The notes under the pieces were generated by a model. It saw only the letters and a list, made by a program, of their open reading frames with translations. It was not told where the DNA came from and ran no database searches. A stretch of 64,000 bases of DNA from Deroplatys truncata (lineage: Eukaryota > Arthropoda > Insecta > Mantodea > Mantidae): NCBI GenBank assembly GCA_030765065.1, contig CM060989.1, forward strand, positions 37,997,501 through 38,061,500, read 5' to 3'. The first letter of the stretch is position 1; every line of letters starts with the position of its first letter. Positions 45,090-56,412 of this stretch are shown in pieces. The position numbers and the translations under genes are program-made.

Positions 45090-46335
45090 AAAACTTTCTA
45101 TTAAAAACACTCATGCTCAGTGATCTAAATTTCGTGTCTAATTTACTATATTTAAAATTCTACACCTTTAAAATAATAAGTCTGCTTGATGAAGGCATCT
45201 CTACAAATAGGTGCATTTAGCTTATATTTATTTCTAGTATCTACCCTGTGAATATCATTTTTAAATGTTATTGATATAGATGGGCAGGTACATATATCAA
45301 AACATAAAATATAAAGGAATTAAAAAGAGAAAGTATTCTCAATTGGTAAAATGGTGATTTGCAATGTTCGTCTGGTTTCTTTCTTAGCATAATCCCTGAT
45401 AGCTCTTTTTGGCACAATGATATTTCTTTTGCATGGGAGCATTACTCCGTAAATTAATCCCATATGTAATATGACTCAGAAATAATATGAAATGGTTTCT
45501 CAATCCTTCAAGTCATTTACAAGATTTTAATTTTTTATGAGGTAAGTAACTCGTGACAGCTTACAGCATAATTTATAAACATGAACTTTCCACGAAAGCT
45601 TTGAATCGAGTTCATATTCTAACAGATTTGCAGTTTTAAATCTCATCACCTGTTATTTTTTAATCCTAGCCTCATTACTTGAGTTTTCTCGAGATTCATT
45701 TGCATGGAACTAATCCTTAGCAGTTGTAAAATCAGTTGAATTATTCAATTCAATAACGTTGTGGTTCTCAAAGTAGTGTCATAAGGATTGGTATGTCTGA
45801 TCAGTTATAAACAATATCGTTAATCATTATTATAAACAAGAATGGGCCTAATGTTGAGCCTTGTTGCACCCGTAAATGATATCAATAAGGTGTGAATTTC
45901 TATTATTTACAGAAAGGTATTGCTTTCATCGTGTCAGATAGGCCTGTATTATTTTTAAACTGTTATTACTCAAACCATAGCATCTTAACTTAGAGTTAAG
46001 TAATTCTGGATTACGCAATCAAAAGCTTTTGTAAGATCACAGAGAATAAATAACACATATGCTTTGTTCTCTAAAGCCTCTACAATATTATCTACTACAT
46101 CTTCTAATACTAAAATGGTAGCTTTATTTCTTTCTAAAATCAAATTGTGTAGGAGCAAATAAGTTATTATTTTAAAAAAAATAAAAAAAGATACCAACTG
46201 CTTATGCATTATATATTCAAAGTCCTTTGATATTATGGGAGCTAATGACACAGGGCGATAATTTTTCAAATTTGTAATGTCACTTTCTTATTCAGAGGAT
46301 TAAATTTTGCTGTGTTCAAAGCCTCGGGGACTTAA
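45090..46335 (-). pseudogene. LINE reverse transcriptase relic (jockey/CR1-like)
   Basis: Minus-strand reading in several frames: EALNTAKFNPLNKK, LKNYRPVSLAPIISKDFEYI, EDVVDNIVEALENKAYVLFI then LCDLTKAFDCVIQN (reverse transcriptase block with the first catalytic Asp), and a GSTLGPFLFIIMINDI block. The active-site YADD is damaged: sequence near 45780 reads LYDTTL, consistent with a 6-bp deletion. NLEKTQVMRLG follows, and the reading peters out near 45100 after INNIxxR-like VDTRNKYKLNAPICR. Endonuclease and ORF1 are absent (5' truncation). The clade assignment is by general motif resemblance only. Confidence 0.8.
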
Positions 46336-46803
46336 GTATCAACGTTAGCAGATGTTACGGTGATATCATTGTCGCCGTTGTACCCGAATTGTGTCCCATA
46401 TAAGTACTTACTGACATGAGATGGTCGCATTTAAGCACATTTAATTTTCATTGCACGTCTGCGGGGTTGAACCTACTAAGGAAGCCAGTGTTCAGCCAAC
46501 TGCATTAACGACCTAATAAAGAGATAAGGTGGTGTTAACTCACGAGTGAAGAGTTCAGGCTTCAGTGACGAATCGTTTATAATAGAACGGCAAGAAACAC
46601 TGATGCTATTGAACAGCAATCTGATGTCTGCAATTCACACGAATTTCTATACTGTCTCATTCATACGAAATCCTTTTCTTCTATCCATTTAGAGATAAAC
46701 TTCCATCACACATTTACAGATTTCGTAAGTATAAGAAGAATATGGTAGGTTACACGGATAGACGGATTTTTAAAAAGAGAATCGCTTCTTACATAAGCAC
46801 AAA
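46336..46803. other. No gene recognised
   Basis: A weak tRNA-like patch (GGGGTTGAACC...) near 46460 was not strong enough to call. Confidence 0.35.
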
Positions 46804-47107
46804 AAATCTGCTGTTATATTCACATAACTTTCTCTACGTAATATCCTTTAATTTTATATAGCTTCTGAAAACTATTCTTACGAAAGCTTATTTCTCTGTC
46901 TACTTCATGTTAATCGAGATAAACCTTTGTAGAAATAGCTTCATCACACATGGTGTTATGAGGGATAGAGGAAGCCAAATCGATAGTTATGTTAAAACTG
47001 AATAGCTACATGATCATATAAAAATTCCAATACTCTTTCCATGACATCGCGAGAAACACTTGGATAGTGACAGTACTTAAAACCACAAACTGTTCCAAAA
47101 ATCAGAC

Positions 47108-47108
<1 letters not shown>

Positions 47109-47151
<43 letters not shown>
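47109..47151. repeat. (AAT)n microsatellite
   Basis: About 14 units. It lies exactly where other family-A copies read TTAATAACGGATATCT, so it probably grew from TAATAA inside the repeat. Confidence 0.9.
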
Positions 47152-47225
47152 GATATCTTGGAAATTGCTGTTCCACAAAGTTATTCAAAATAAATTGTGT
47201 ACTTTAAAAAAAATACATATATTGC

Positions 47226-48847
47226 TGTGTGGAGGGGTCTCGGTCTGATACTTGGGCACGTGGTTAAGTTTAGTATAGCGTAGGTGCACGCCGTGCTGTT
47301 TTGAAGACTCAGGTTTGATGTTCTGCTAATGTCTCTTGCTTGAACATCCTTGAAATCAAACCTATTTCCTGTCTACTCTTTTCTCAGGAGTGAGTACCAA
47401 CACAACAATATATTTTGTCTTAAGCTGGATCTTATTCCAGCTGCAAGATGAATATTTCCCTTAATTATTGGTTTTGCACCTTTTCTTCGTATTGTGATTC
47501 GTTTCTGGTTACCCCGCCACTTGGAAAAAATGTTAGCGGGAAGCTAAAACCATTGTAGTCGCAGGCTATCTTTCCCAACCTTCTTCACAGGAACTGTCGA
47601 CTGAGCTTATGAAAATGTTAAGAATTCGGAGTGTCTTGCATGGCGAAAGTTCCCCTTTTATGTCTAAATGCAATGGCACACACATTCGCGCCAATACTTT
47701 GTAATATCTATGTTTATTGGTGCTTTTTATAGCGTTCTTTCAATCCTTCATTTTCCTGCAGCCACGCTAATACTGACATACCTGTGAATTCCTGTGTAGC
47801 TCTGTCTCTTTTTCTAATAGGTCCTCTCCCTCAGACATGGTGTCACTTTTCCCAGCTCCCTGTGCTGGGGGCTATTTAGCTGTCTGCTATAGTCCAACTT
47901 ATTAATTGCTCCAACTGTCTAGCAAGCTTTCCTGTACAACTTCTTTTTACAAAATATTCCTTCTTGCATACACAAATATGACACTTTATATTACGTGATA
48001 TTTACAATATTTCTAACTATTTGCATATCTTCCCCTTTCCCACTTATTTCCATTTTAATATTGTGATGGTACGTCAGTTTGCCCAAATCGGCGCCTATAC
48101 ATGTACAGCGACGCCACGACATCTTCACTGGATGGTACGAGGAGCAAAACCCGGCAGAGGGGTGGTCAAGAAGGAGCAGTGGTGAAAGGTGGCAAATTAT
48201 TTACGTTTAACTCTGGTTCCAAATTTAGTTTTATTGTCTACAATACTATTCTACGCTACAGTAAACTTATTAGCAAGATTTAATTTAGTTGGCTTAAGTT
48301 CTACTTTACATTACTACAAACACGTCAACCAATAATAAGCCTGCAAGGGACAAGCTTACCTGGAGTGCGAAGAAGATTGGACTTTCCATGTCCCAACAGT
48401 CTTGCGGCATTGCTGAAGAAGAGGCTAAAGGTTAAAAGACTAAACGCCGCGACTTCTTGTTAGCACGTGTCTAGCAGAGCCAGAAACGTCAGAAAACTTT
48501 TGAATACCCGAGGAATATGCTGACTAGTGCTTTAGGCAGCACTGATGTAAGCGGGTGTCTGCATGACTTGCATAATCCACCCATGTATCGACCCTCTAAC
48601 AATCATACCACACAACCGGAAAATGACTCGCAAGAATTCTAAAGATAATTTTGTGGATTTACTTAAATTTTGTCCTGAATATCTCAAACTTCATAAAATT
48701 ATAATTATCACATTCCTTAAAATAAAACCACAACCATCAGAATATTATATTTTCTCTGTAGTTATTCTCCATATTGTTTATTTACATAGGGAGTATACTC
48801 TTTGTTAAAGTATACATATTAGTTGTGGGGTAGATGTTTCCCCTACA
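47226..48847. mobile_element. LTR-like insertion of 1.6 kb
   Basis: It sits inside a family-A copy, which resumes directly after it. The ends are TGTGTGGAGGGGTCTCGG and GATGTTTCCCCTACA, TG...CA with short inverted repeats, and GCTG/GTTG flanks could be a decayed 4-bp duplication. No coding region was recognised, so it could be a long solo LTR or a non-autonomous element. It contains one family-C copy. Confidence 0.5.
48066..48765 (+). repeat. Family C repeat, copy 1
   Basis: Matches the reverse complement of 53925-54620 over about 700 bp. Best shared words: TGACTCGCAAGAATTCT, ATGACTTGCATAATCCACCC against the ATGATTTGCATAATCCATCC equivalent, ATACCCGAGGAATATGCTGA and AATTTTGTCCTGAATATC. Confidence 0.65.
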
Positions 48848-49107
48848 GTTGTAGTTGTTGTTTATCTCTTATGGTTTATCATTATACAAAACTATACAAA
48901 ATTCCTTGCAATTGAAAAGGGTTTCATGGGCTATTCCCAGAAAATTCAGGATATGCATTTTATTTGTAATGAAAATATCTTTAATGTACTGAATTTTAAT
49001 AATAATCTTTGGAGCCATTTTTTAAAAAAATCCTAAATTTTGAAAAATCTTCATGTAAAGGTTAGTGGAGATGGGGGAATTTTCTTGAAAATGTTCCGAT
49101 TTGAAGA

Positions 49108-49578
49108 ATATGTTGAACCTAGGACTAATTGCGGATGGGGACTTAGCACCTCCACCTACAAGATTTTTATACCTGAGGCCCCTGACAGGGTGACCCCCGG
49201 AGTGAGGGGTGTGGTGAGAGGAAATAGAGAACCAGGAGGCACCACAGGGCAGAAGGCAGGGAGACTGCCTCCATTTCGGGAACAAAGGGTTGCACAGAGC
49301 ATCCTTTTCCCTTGTCATGCAACGTCGAGACTCCCGCCGACACTTTCAACCCTGAAACAGACCACGCAGATGAAAGGTGAAGTGAAATGATAATTTAGGG
49401 GAAATGGAGGAACAGTAAATTCGGCGGGCGTAATGAACCTTCCCAAAATTTTCTTAGCGACCCGGGAAACTCCTGAAAAAGCCCGTGAATTAGGAAGGTC
49501 GACCGCGGGAATCGAACCCACGATCTCCTAAATGCGGGCCACAGACGTTATCGCCCGAGGCATCCCGATCGGTTACTG
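49108..49578 (-). repeat. tRNA-derived SINE, long form (S1 head)
   Basis: The minus-strand head is ATGCCTCGGGCGATAACGTC (A box) and GTGGGTTCGATTCCCGCG (near-perfect B box). The body then reads GGGCTTTTTCAGGAGTTTCC, TTTCACTTCACCTTTCATCT and TGAAAGTGTCGGCGGGAGTC. It shares its full length with 24678-25240. It splits a family-A copy. Confidence 0.8.
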
Positions 49579-49795
49579 AATCGAAATATCGAGCTTCAGT
49601 TTATGGAGCATTTTATTTTATTTTTTTTTTTGGTTGTGCTGTTCAGACACACACAAACACACACGTATCTATTACTAAAATAACTTTTTGGATTCAGGGG
49701 GCCGCAAAACATGTACTTCGGTATTATCTCGATATACCATTATTAGTTGAAAAGCAGTACCTTCTCTACCTACTATACATGGTAGAGAAAGTAAC

Positions 49796-50924
49796 AAAGT
49801 GAGTTTTAAGCCTACGGTTGTCAGTACTTGCAGCGAGCTACGTCATGCACAGTCTGATGAGAATAAAGCAAACCTGATAGCGGAACAATTACGACCACTA
49901 GACGGAACTTGTACGTATGACAATTCCTCCAACACAATTCCACGTTTAACCGCTGGGATCGAAAATGGGTCACGAGGGTGGAAGGGGTACAGACCACTCG
50001 GTAACGACGTCACTAGGGAGCTTTCCGACAGTTTCTAATAGCTAAGACATTTCGCAAATAGAAGAAGTGCCTTCTATTTGCACTCTAGTATTTTTCCTCG
50101 TCCCTTAATAGTTCCGTACTCTACAGGTAATCTCAAAGGATTTTATATTAAGAAACATGAAACCACTAGAGAATTATGTGTATACACTACTGAAATAAGG
50201 ATACGCAGCTTTATAAAAAAGTTTATGCAACCCTAACATTATAAACAGTTTGTTACTGTATTCAATATCGTACATAACTGGCTCATTATACCATGCTTCC
50301 AATAATAACAATGACGTAATACCAGTATTGCAGGTTACAAAAACTTCTAGAGAGAAGACGAAATCATTTTGAGGTCTTTTTTTCGGAGCAAAAACCTCTG
50401 TACATTATTAAATACAAGATAATGAGGATCCAAATTTATAATTGTTAACCATACTGTGCCGATAATAGGCTACATCACAGTCCGTAACACCTGCTCACTT
50501 CTCTCCCAGGAAGTGTCTGTCTTGTTTTTGCTTCAACACACCAGTTAATAGCAAATGTTAAAAGGTTTAAGACGTGACAAAGATTTATCAAAATGTCCAA
50601 TGAATGGAGAGATAAACGTCGATATTCATTGTGTATTATACACAATCAAACAAAGATATGGAGAGAAAGGCATGGCAACAAAAATTGATTAATTCAGATG
50701 GGAAAATTTTAATCAGAAAATTTTCCACTCTAAAAGAACAGAAAAAATAAAGAGTGTAGGAAGTTATTTGGATAAATTAAGAGAGAAATGGGCAAGAATG
50801 GTAAAGAGGAAGCGTGAAGGTAGAGGAATATTACAAGAATAAAATAGTGCTTAAATATAAATAGGGATGGATATGTAGTATAGTTGTGATGATCGCCAAT
50901 ACATAAAAATAAAAATAAAATATT
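49796..50924. other. No gene recognised
   Basis: No supported feature. The A-rich stretch from 50640 has a 65-codon minus frame that is low-complexity. Confidence 0.4.
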
Positions 50925-51072
50925 CATTTGATAGTAAAAAAATCTAATAATGAATAACTTCTAGTTAAAAAAATAAAAGATAATAAAATTAATGCTAATC
51001 TTAACTCATAAGAAATTGTTTGAGCAATTGCTCGTAAACTTCCTAATAAAGCATAATTAGAATTAATACATA
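50925..51072 (-). pseudogene. nad1: Nuclear copy of mitochondrial nad1 (NUMT)
   Basis: The minus-strand reading [19 protein letters not shown] then [13 protein letters not shown] is the highly conserved core of NADH dehydrogenase subunit 1, with the AT-rich codon use of insect mitochondria. [10 protein letters not shown] follows. Similarity ends near SNSNYA at one side and after about 50 residues at the other, so only about 150 bp was transferred. In complex I this segment forms transmembrane helices near the quinone site; here it is a fossil. A Tc1-like transposon starts 35 bp away. Confidence 0.8.
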
Positions 51073-51106
51073 AATAACCTGGAGCTGTGCGTATTGAGAC
51101 TAAACA

Positions 51107-52507
51107 CACTGCCGTTTGTGAAAATTGCAACACCAAGAAAGAATTTCCCGAATAACTCCAAACTTGGTGGAAGTGCAGAAAGAGTGTGCAAGCAATAAGT
51201 GATTAGGTTTGCAGAGAGATGGGGTACACGTAGGCTGAGCAGAGCCCCCTCGTGTCGGTCCGACAAGGTCAGTGTTGTGCACAGTGTAGTCAGTGCACAG
51301 CTGTCAAACAAGGTGGAAACAATAAAGTGAGTGCCAGTATGCCCTGTCGACGTCAAAGGGAGTTATATCGGCATGGGGCAGAATGATCGGTCTACGGGAA
51401 GTGGGTATTCCATACCGTGAGATTTCGGCTTGTACAGAGCATGCTGCTACGACAGTGATGTGTGTGTGTGTGTTGAAAGCAGTGGATAGATGAAGGTCGT
51501 AGGCAGCGAAGAGCGGGTACTGGATCACGGAACATGACCACAGCACGGGACGACCGTCATCTTGTCCGCATGGTCATAACGGACCGTACAACTTCATCCA
51601 CAGTGTTGGCTCGACGCTGGAGCACTGCAACAGGTGTGAACTTCTCTGCATCACGGTTCGTCGCCGTTTGCTGCAGGTTGGACTGGTTGCATGCATGCCA
51701 TTACGTCGAGTTCCATTTTCCAGAAACTACAAGCTCCTCCAACTGCATTGGGCACGTGAACACCGTCACTGGGGTGCTGAGTGGCAAAATGTAGTCTTTT
51801 TTGACGAGTCCCGCTTCAACGTGTCCTACAGTGATGGCAGCATACGTGTCCGGCGGTACTGTGGTGAGCGCAACCTGGAGGGCTGCATTGTTGAGCGGCA
51901 TAGTGGTCGAACACCAGGTGTGATGGTTTCGGGCGCCATTGCTTACAACACCCGATCTCGCCTCCTACAAAGTGAGGGCACTTTGAACAGCAACCGGTAC
52001 CTAACGGTGGTAGTAGAGCCTGAGATACTCCCCCTGCTTCAGGCACCTCCACAGGCCACATTTCAACAGGACAATGCCCGGCCACATATTGCGAGGAATG
52101 TACAAGCCTTCTTCGGAGAGCGGCGGGTACCATTGTTTCCCTGGCCTGCACGTTCGCCTGACATTTCGCCCATCGAACATGTCTGGGAATATGGTTGGTC
52201 GCACCCGCTGCGTCACGATCCTCCAGTAACCAGTGTCACGGATTTGTAGGCTCGAATACAAACTGCGTCAAGGGAAATCCCTCAGGAACTTATTCAGAAC
52301 CTTTTTAATTCAATGCCACGGCGTATAGCAGCTCCAATGTAGCGCATGGAGGCCACACTAAATACTGAAAAGTGGGGATCAAAGGTCATGTAAAGATTTG
52401 AAAAGTTTATCATTTGTTACTTTCCACTTGCCACTTAACCTGTGGTATGAAATTCATTGAATTCGTGTGTTTCCTTTTTGGTGTTGCAATTTTCACAAAC
52501 GGCAGTG
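51107..52507 (+). mobile_element. Tc1-like transposon
   Basis: Terminal inverted repeats are identical for at least 26 bases: CACTGCCGTTTGTGAAAATT then GCAACACC at the low end and its reverse complement at the high end. TA follows the high end, while the low-end dinucleotide is now CA. At 1.4 kb with a plus-strand DD34E transposase it is structurally complete, but its gene is broken. The near-perfect TIRs suggest it is younger than most elements here. Confidence 0.9.
51339..52342 (+). pseudogene. Tc1-like DD34E transposase, broken
   Basis: It starts MPCRRQRELYRHGAE. The helix-turn-helix part (IGLREVGIPYREI in another frame) is disrupted by a frameshift near 51390 and an expanded TG run at 51460-51472. 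ARDDRHLVRMVITDRTTSST and LARRWSTATGVNFSAS follow. The catalytic triad is visible: FFDESRFN, FQQDNARPHIARNVQAFFGE, and ARSPDISPIEHVWE, with 34 residues between the second D and the E. After that a one-base slip (WEYGWS in place of the usual WDxVGR) and a TAG at about 52247 break the C-terminus, although NLFNSMPRRIAAPM is still readable. The catalytic residues remain but the frame does not. Confidence 0.9.
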
Positions 52508-53099
52508 TATATTTAGGCAAGCAACTTTAGAAAGGTAATATTGAGAGTAGATACTATTTTATTTTATTTTAGTGGAAATAATAATTTGTATTACAGGTTT
52601 AGATTATGCAATCATGGTTATGAGGCTGGATTTATTTGGAAATAAATTAGAAAATAATAAAAAAAATACACAGAGGCTCATGTCTCATTTACAAACATAT
52701 GAAGACACTCTCGCTTATTTCAGCTATAAATGCCGAAGTATTCATTATTTATTATCCACAATAGATTGCTAAGATGGCATAAAATGTTGTACTTAGTTTG
52801 TGGAAAATGTTAATATGGCATTGTGAAAATTGTCGCACAAACGACAGCGAGTGGTAAAAACATACACTTGTGGTATAAATTACTATATTTTAATAAGTAT
52901 TTCTCTATTTCTTCTTTTTTGAGTGGGTGGACGAATTCGCAACAATGGCTAAGTAAAACAAATTTAAGAATAAATATGGGAGAAAATATTCCGAATATTA
53001 ATTTAATAGCCTAAGCTTCAAATATCATTATATGAAAAGAAAAGGATACAAACGCTGTATGTTTCTCCTAACATAAGGGTTTGTCTGCCTTATTATTCC
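52508..53099. other. No gene recognised
   Basis: AT-rich. Frames of 63-66 codons are low-complexity. Confidence 0.4.
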
Positions 53100-53410
53100 C
53101 CAGTTATCCAAAAATATAAAAAATGCAATGCGACTTAAGAGACTATTCATATAGAATTCAAGATACATATAAATTTTATCCCTCGTGTAAATACGTAAAC
53201 ATGTATGTTAAACTCTCTGTAGCTGATTTTGGGGAAATATATCCAGCTTTCTTTCTAAGATCTGCTGTTCACAGACACAACATACACATAAGAGTTTTGC
53301 GAGCCTAACTTTTGCTAAAAATTGTGCTTTTCGGTTCAGGGGACATCCAAAAGTGTGTTTACGGCGAAAACTCCCTTATTCCCTGTTAAAATATTGCCTA
53401 AATAGAATAG
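53100..53410 (-). repeat. Degenerate family A copy
   Basis: CTGCTGTTCACAGACACAAC, TGCTTTTCGGTTCAGGGGAC and TTTACGGCGAAAACTC follow the reverse consensus. The terminal hairpin end is not recognisable. Confidence 0.55.
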
Positions 53411-53684
53411 ATGTGTATGCGTGTGCACTCAGTTTTGTAATGCCTCTAATTCTAAAGCAATTTTTGTAATAAATAAGGCATGTGTTTTCAGTCGCTCATT
53501 TTAATTGCTTCTTACTTAAAAGAACCAGGATCACAAACCTCCCTAGCACTTCGTGGATCAAGGACCCGACCCACTATTGGATGACCTGTGCAATCAGGCA
53601 GCCCTCTAGTGTCTATGGGACTACTCTTTCCTTGAAGCAAGCATACGCGATATGTGTTCGGCACCGCCTCACGCCACAAAATCT
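53411..53684. other. No gene recognised
   Basis: Part of a 129-codon plus frame (53482-53871) that ends inside a SINE; no family match. Confidence 0.35.
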
Positions 53685-53815
53685 AGAAACACACCTGAAA
53701 CATGAATGGGAAGGAAACGGAATGAAAGGAAATCGACCAAGATTAAAGAGGGTGATCAACGGGAATCGAACCCGAGACCTCCCAAATGTGAGCCCCACAC
53801 GTTACCGCAGACTCA
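53685..53815 (-). repeat. tRNA-derived SINE (family S1)
   Basis: The minus-strand head has GAGTCTGCGGTAACGTGTGG and a B box GGGTTCGATTCCCG; the body has CCTTTCATTCCGTTTCCTTC and CATGTTTCAGGTGTGTTTC as in the 6588 copy. Body shortened. Confidence 0.75.
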
Positions 53816-53924
53816 ACCCCCTTGATAAGCACAAAAGGATAAGCATAAGGATTTTGTTTTCCTTATGCTAATTGAGCTATTTAGATTTTCATGATTTAAT
53901 TCCTAAGGTACATAGAGAGAAGTC

Positions 53925-54620
53925 AGGGCTCGTGTAAGGAATATTATGACGGTTATAATTTTATTTTACCAGAATTTGATAAATATAATTTTATAAAGTT
54001 GAAGATATTGAGGACAAATGTTTTTCAAATAACTCCATGTAATAGACTTAAGAATTCTTGCGAGTCATTTCCCGGATGCTCATGAAAGCAGCGATTTGGT
54101 TCTATGATTTTCAGGGAATGATCACCTTATTTACACATGTGGATGGATTATGCAAATCATGGTGACACCCGTATACGTCAGTGCTGCTAAAGTACTAATC
54201 AGCATACTCCTCGGGTATTTAAACTTAGAGCTTTTTTACGGCTAGGGCTCTGCCTATCACGGGCCTAACAGGAGTCTGTGACGGTCGACTCTTTAAATTT
54301 ATTTTGTGCTAGTTTACAACTTTGACATGGGTCCTAGCCACGTGGCTCCCAGGCAAGATGGAACGCAGACTTCTTCCCGTCAACCAGGCAAATCCAAAAG
54401 CTGTCTAATTCTTACTCTTTCCTTCTCAATGTAGTTTAGATGTGTTATTACAAAGATTAAAATCTCTCTTGGAATCGGAATTATATGCCTAATAGTATCA
54501 TCATTTCACCACCCCTCCAGCTACCCGTAACCTCCCTTTCGATGACATCCCTGAGCTATGTTCCCGTCCACGTCACCTCTGATATAGGCACTGGTTTGAG
54601 CAAAGTGACATTACGTCACA
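53925..54620 (-). repeat. Family C repeat, copy 2
   Basis: Reverse-complement partner of 48066-48765. The pair differs by many indels, so the two are old. No coding region or clear terminal motif was found. Confidence 0.65.
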
Positions 54621-55229
54621 TCTGTGGAGCCGCCAAGGGTTTCCACCATTTGAGATATTTATGAACAACTCAAATGACTGATTCAGCAATTAAAGTCCCT
54701 TAGCACTCGATATTTTACTTAGCAACCACTATTTCGTAAAAAAAAAACTTTAATTAGCCAGTTTGTATGCATTAATATCTTAATCCTGGCCCATGCATTC
54801 AAGACAGAACATGTTTGGATACTGCAGCAATTGCTCTTAAGCATTTAAGCATAGTATACCTCGATTGTGATAAGAGTGGGAAATATTGCATAAAATTTGG
54901 ATATTATGGAGGGCTGTGACTAGAACCACGGATCTTAAGTCTTCATTATAAATACTCCTACCACCGCGCTAAAAGACGTATTCCGCATTATCTTTCGCCA
55001 TTTAATTTATATAATCTACAAGGCGAAATCCGATATTCCGAAATATAATACCTTTCTAGCATATAGCTGTTATGTTTCTCTTTTCCTAAACGCCAAATGT
55101 TTGCTGTAAAAGCAAGACTTGTTCTTTCTTATCAATCCATGTTTGTATTAATGCTACACAACTTGAAAACACAACATACAGGAAACCGGCCACGCCAGTC
55201 GCACTCTTGTGGAGTGTAACAAGGTATAA
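54621..55229. other. No gene recognised; weak tRNA-like patch
   Basis: 54905-54975 on the minus strand has an A-box-like TTTAGCGCGGTGGTAGGAG but only a weak B box. It could be a decayed SINE head. Confidence 0.35.
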
Positions 55230-55496
55230 CAAAAAGATTAATCAGGTTCCCAAGTACTAATTTCGGCTATTGTACAGGGAGATATAGGAGGACGAAGCGA
55301 TAGTCAAATGTTTAAAAGCGAGTAAGTGTATGCTGGCGATTACAATCGCCAGAAACAACTGCATAGCGACAACACTTCAAAAATGACGAATATTGAACAT
55401 TTAAAGCCAATAGCAACGGATATCCTGGAAGTGGGTGATGCGACAAAAAAGTAAGTTGTAATGAATTCTGTGTTTTATAGGTATCTATATATGTTT

Positions 55497-56094
55497 ACTT
55501 TCTCTACTACGTACATAGTGGGTAGAGGTGTTGCATCCCACCCAAAAATTCGAACGAGGTTTCACCAGAAATAAATGTTTCGGGTTATCTTGAATAAAAC
55601 AAAGCATTTTTAGAAAAAGGTAACTGTGTTTGTATGGGTGTGTTTGAGAACAGCATAACTCAAAAATGAAAAGTCAGATAATAACCAAACTTGGTATTTA
55701 CGTTCAGAACCTTCCATAGATGTGACATAAAGATGTTCAAGAAAATCTTCCCACCCAAGCTACCCTTTTGTAACATTTTTTAGAATTCTTTGATTTTTTA
55801 AAAAAAATGGCTGTAATGATTTTGATTACAATACCGTATATTAAAGTATTAAAAATATTTATATGACAAATAAAATGCATATCTTGAATTTTCTTGGAAT
55901 AGCCTGTGAAGTCCTCTTCATTCGGAAGGAATTTTGTATAATTGCTAAACGCTAAGCAATAGACGAAAACGTACCACACAAAAAAAGTAGATCTCTTTGA
56001 AACACACAATTTATTTCAAATAAATTCTTTTGTGGCATCAGTCATTTCCGAGATATCCGTTATTAATAGTTCGAATTGTTCAATACTTTGTAAG
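55497..56094 (+). repeat. Family A repeat nested, 3'-truncated
   Basis: It starts ACTTTCTCTACTACGTACAT and stops after AATAGTTCGAATTGTTCAAT, before the usual last 250 bases. Inserted in the preceding reverse copy. Confidence 0.8.
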
Positions 56095-56150
56095 AGGGCT
56101 TCACTGGCCATCTCCAGAAAAGTTGAGATAATACGTCTTATTAATTGGTA

Positions 56151-56412
56151 AATAAATTAAATTCTTTTAACTGCCCTTAACGTCTAATTCTATATTGGGT
56201 GTGAAGGACGAGTAATTTTGCTCAGAGGCCTCTTTATGAGGCTTGAGGTTCTTTTATGTGCCGTAAATCTACGACACGGGACCACCGGTTTTACTTCACT
56301 TCCGATGGAAGCCATGCTAAGGATTTTTACGCCCGAAAACATCCATCGTCCTCCTCCGGGTTTGAACCCGCGACTTCGGGAACTAGAGGCTAGCATGGTA
56401 ACCACTACACCA
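56151..56412 (-). repeat. tRNA-derived SINE (family S2) with 13-bp TSD
   Basis: The minus-strand head GTGTAGTGGTTACCATGCTA carries an A box close to real tRNA, and the B box is CGCGGGTTCAAACCCGG. The insertion is bounded by a perfect 13-bp duplication, TTATTAATTGGTA (56138-56150 and 56413-56425), inside family A. The two S2 copies with clear duplications have 13- and 15-bp TSDs, the variable length expected from LINE-mediated insertion. Confidence 0.9.

Larger units (their letters stand above)
46804..49795 (-). repeat. Family A repeat split by two insertions
   Basis: Three pieces in order: 46804-47225 (AATCTGCTGTTATATTCACA to AAAATACATATATT), 48858-49107 (TTTATCTCTTATGGTTTATC to TTTTCTTGAAAATGTTCCGA) and 49579-49795 (TTCAGACACACACAAACACA to ATGGTAGAGAAAGTAACAA). 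Joined, they follow the consensus. An LTR-like element and a SINE separate them. Confidence 0.8.

Noticed and set aside
51816-52261. Open frames of 86 and 111 codons antisense to the Tc1 transposase
   Set aside because: The sense strand holds the full DD34E motif set; the antisense frames are shadows.
53482-53871. 129-codon plus-strand frame
   Set aside because: Its second half is antisense S1 SINE sequence and its first half has no recognisable similarity.
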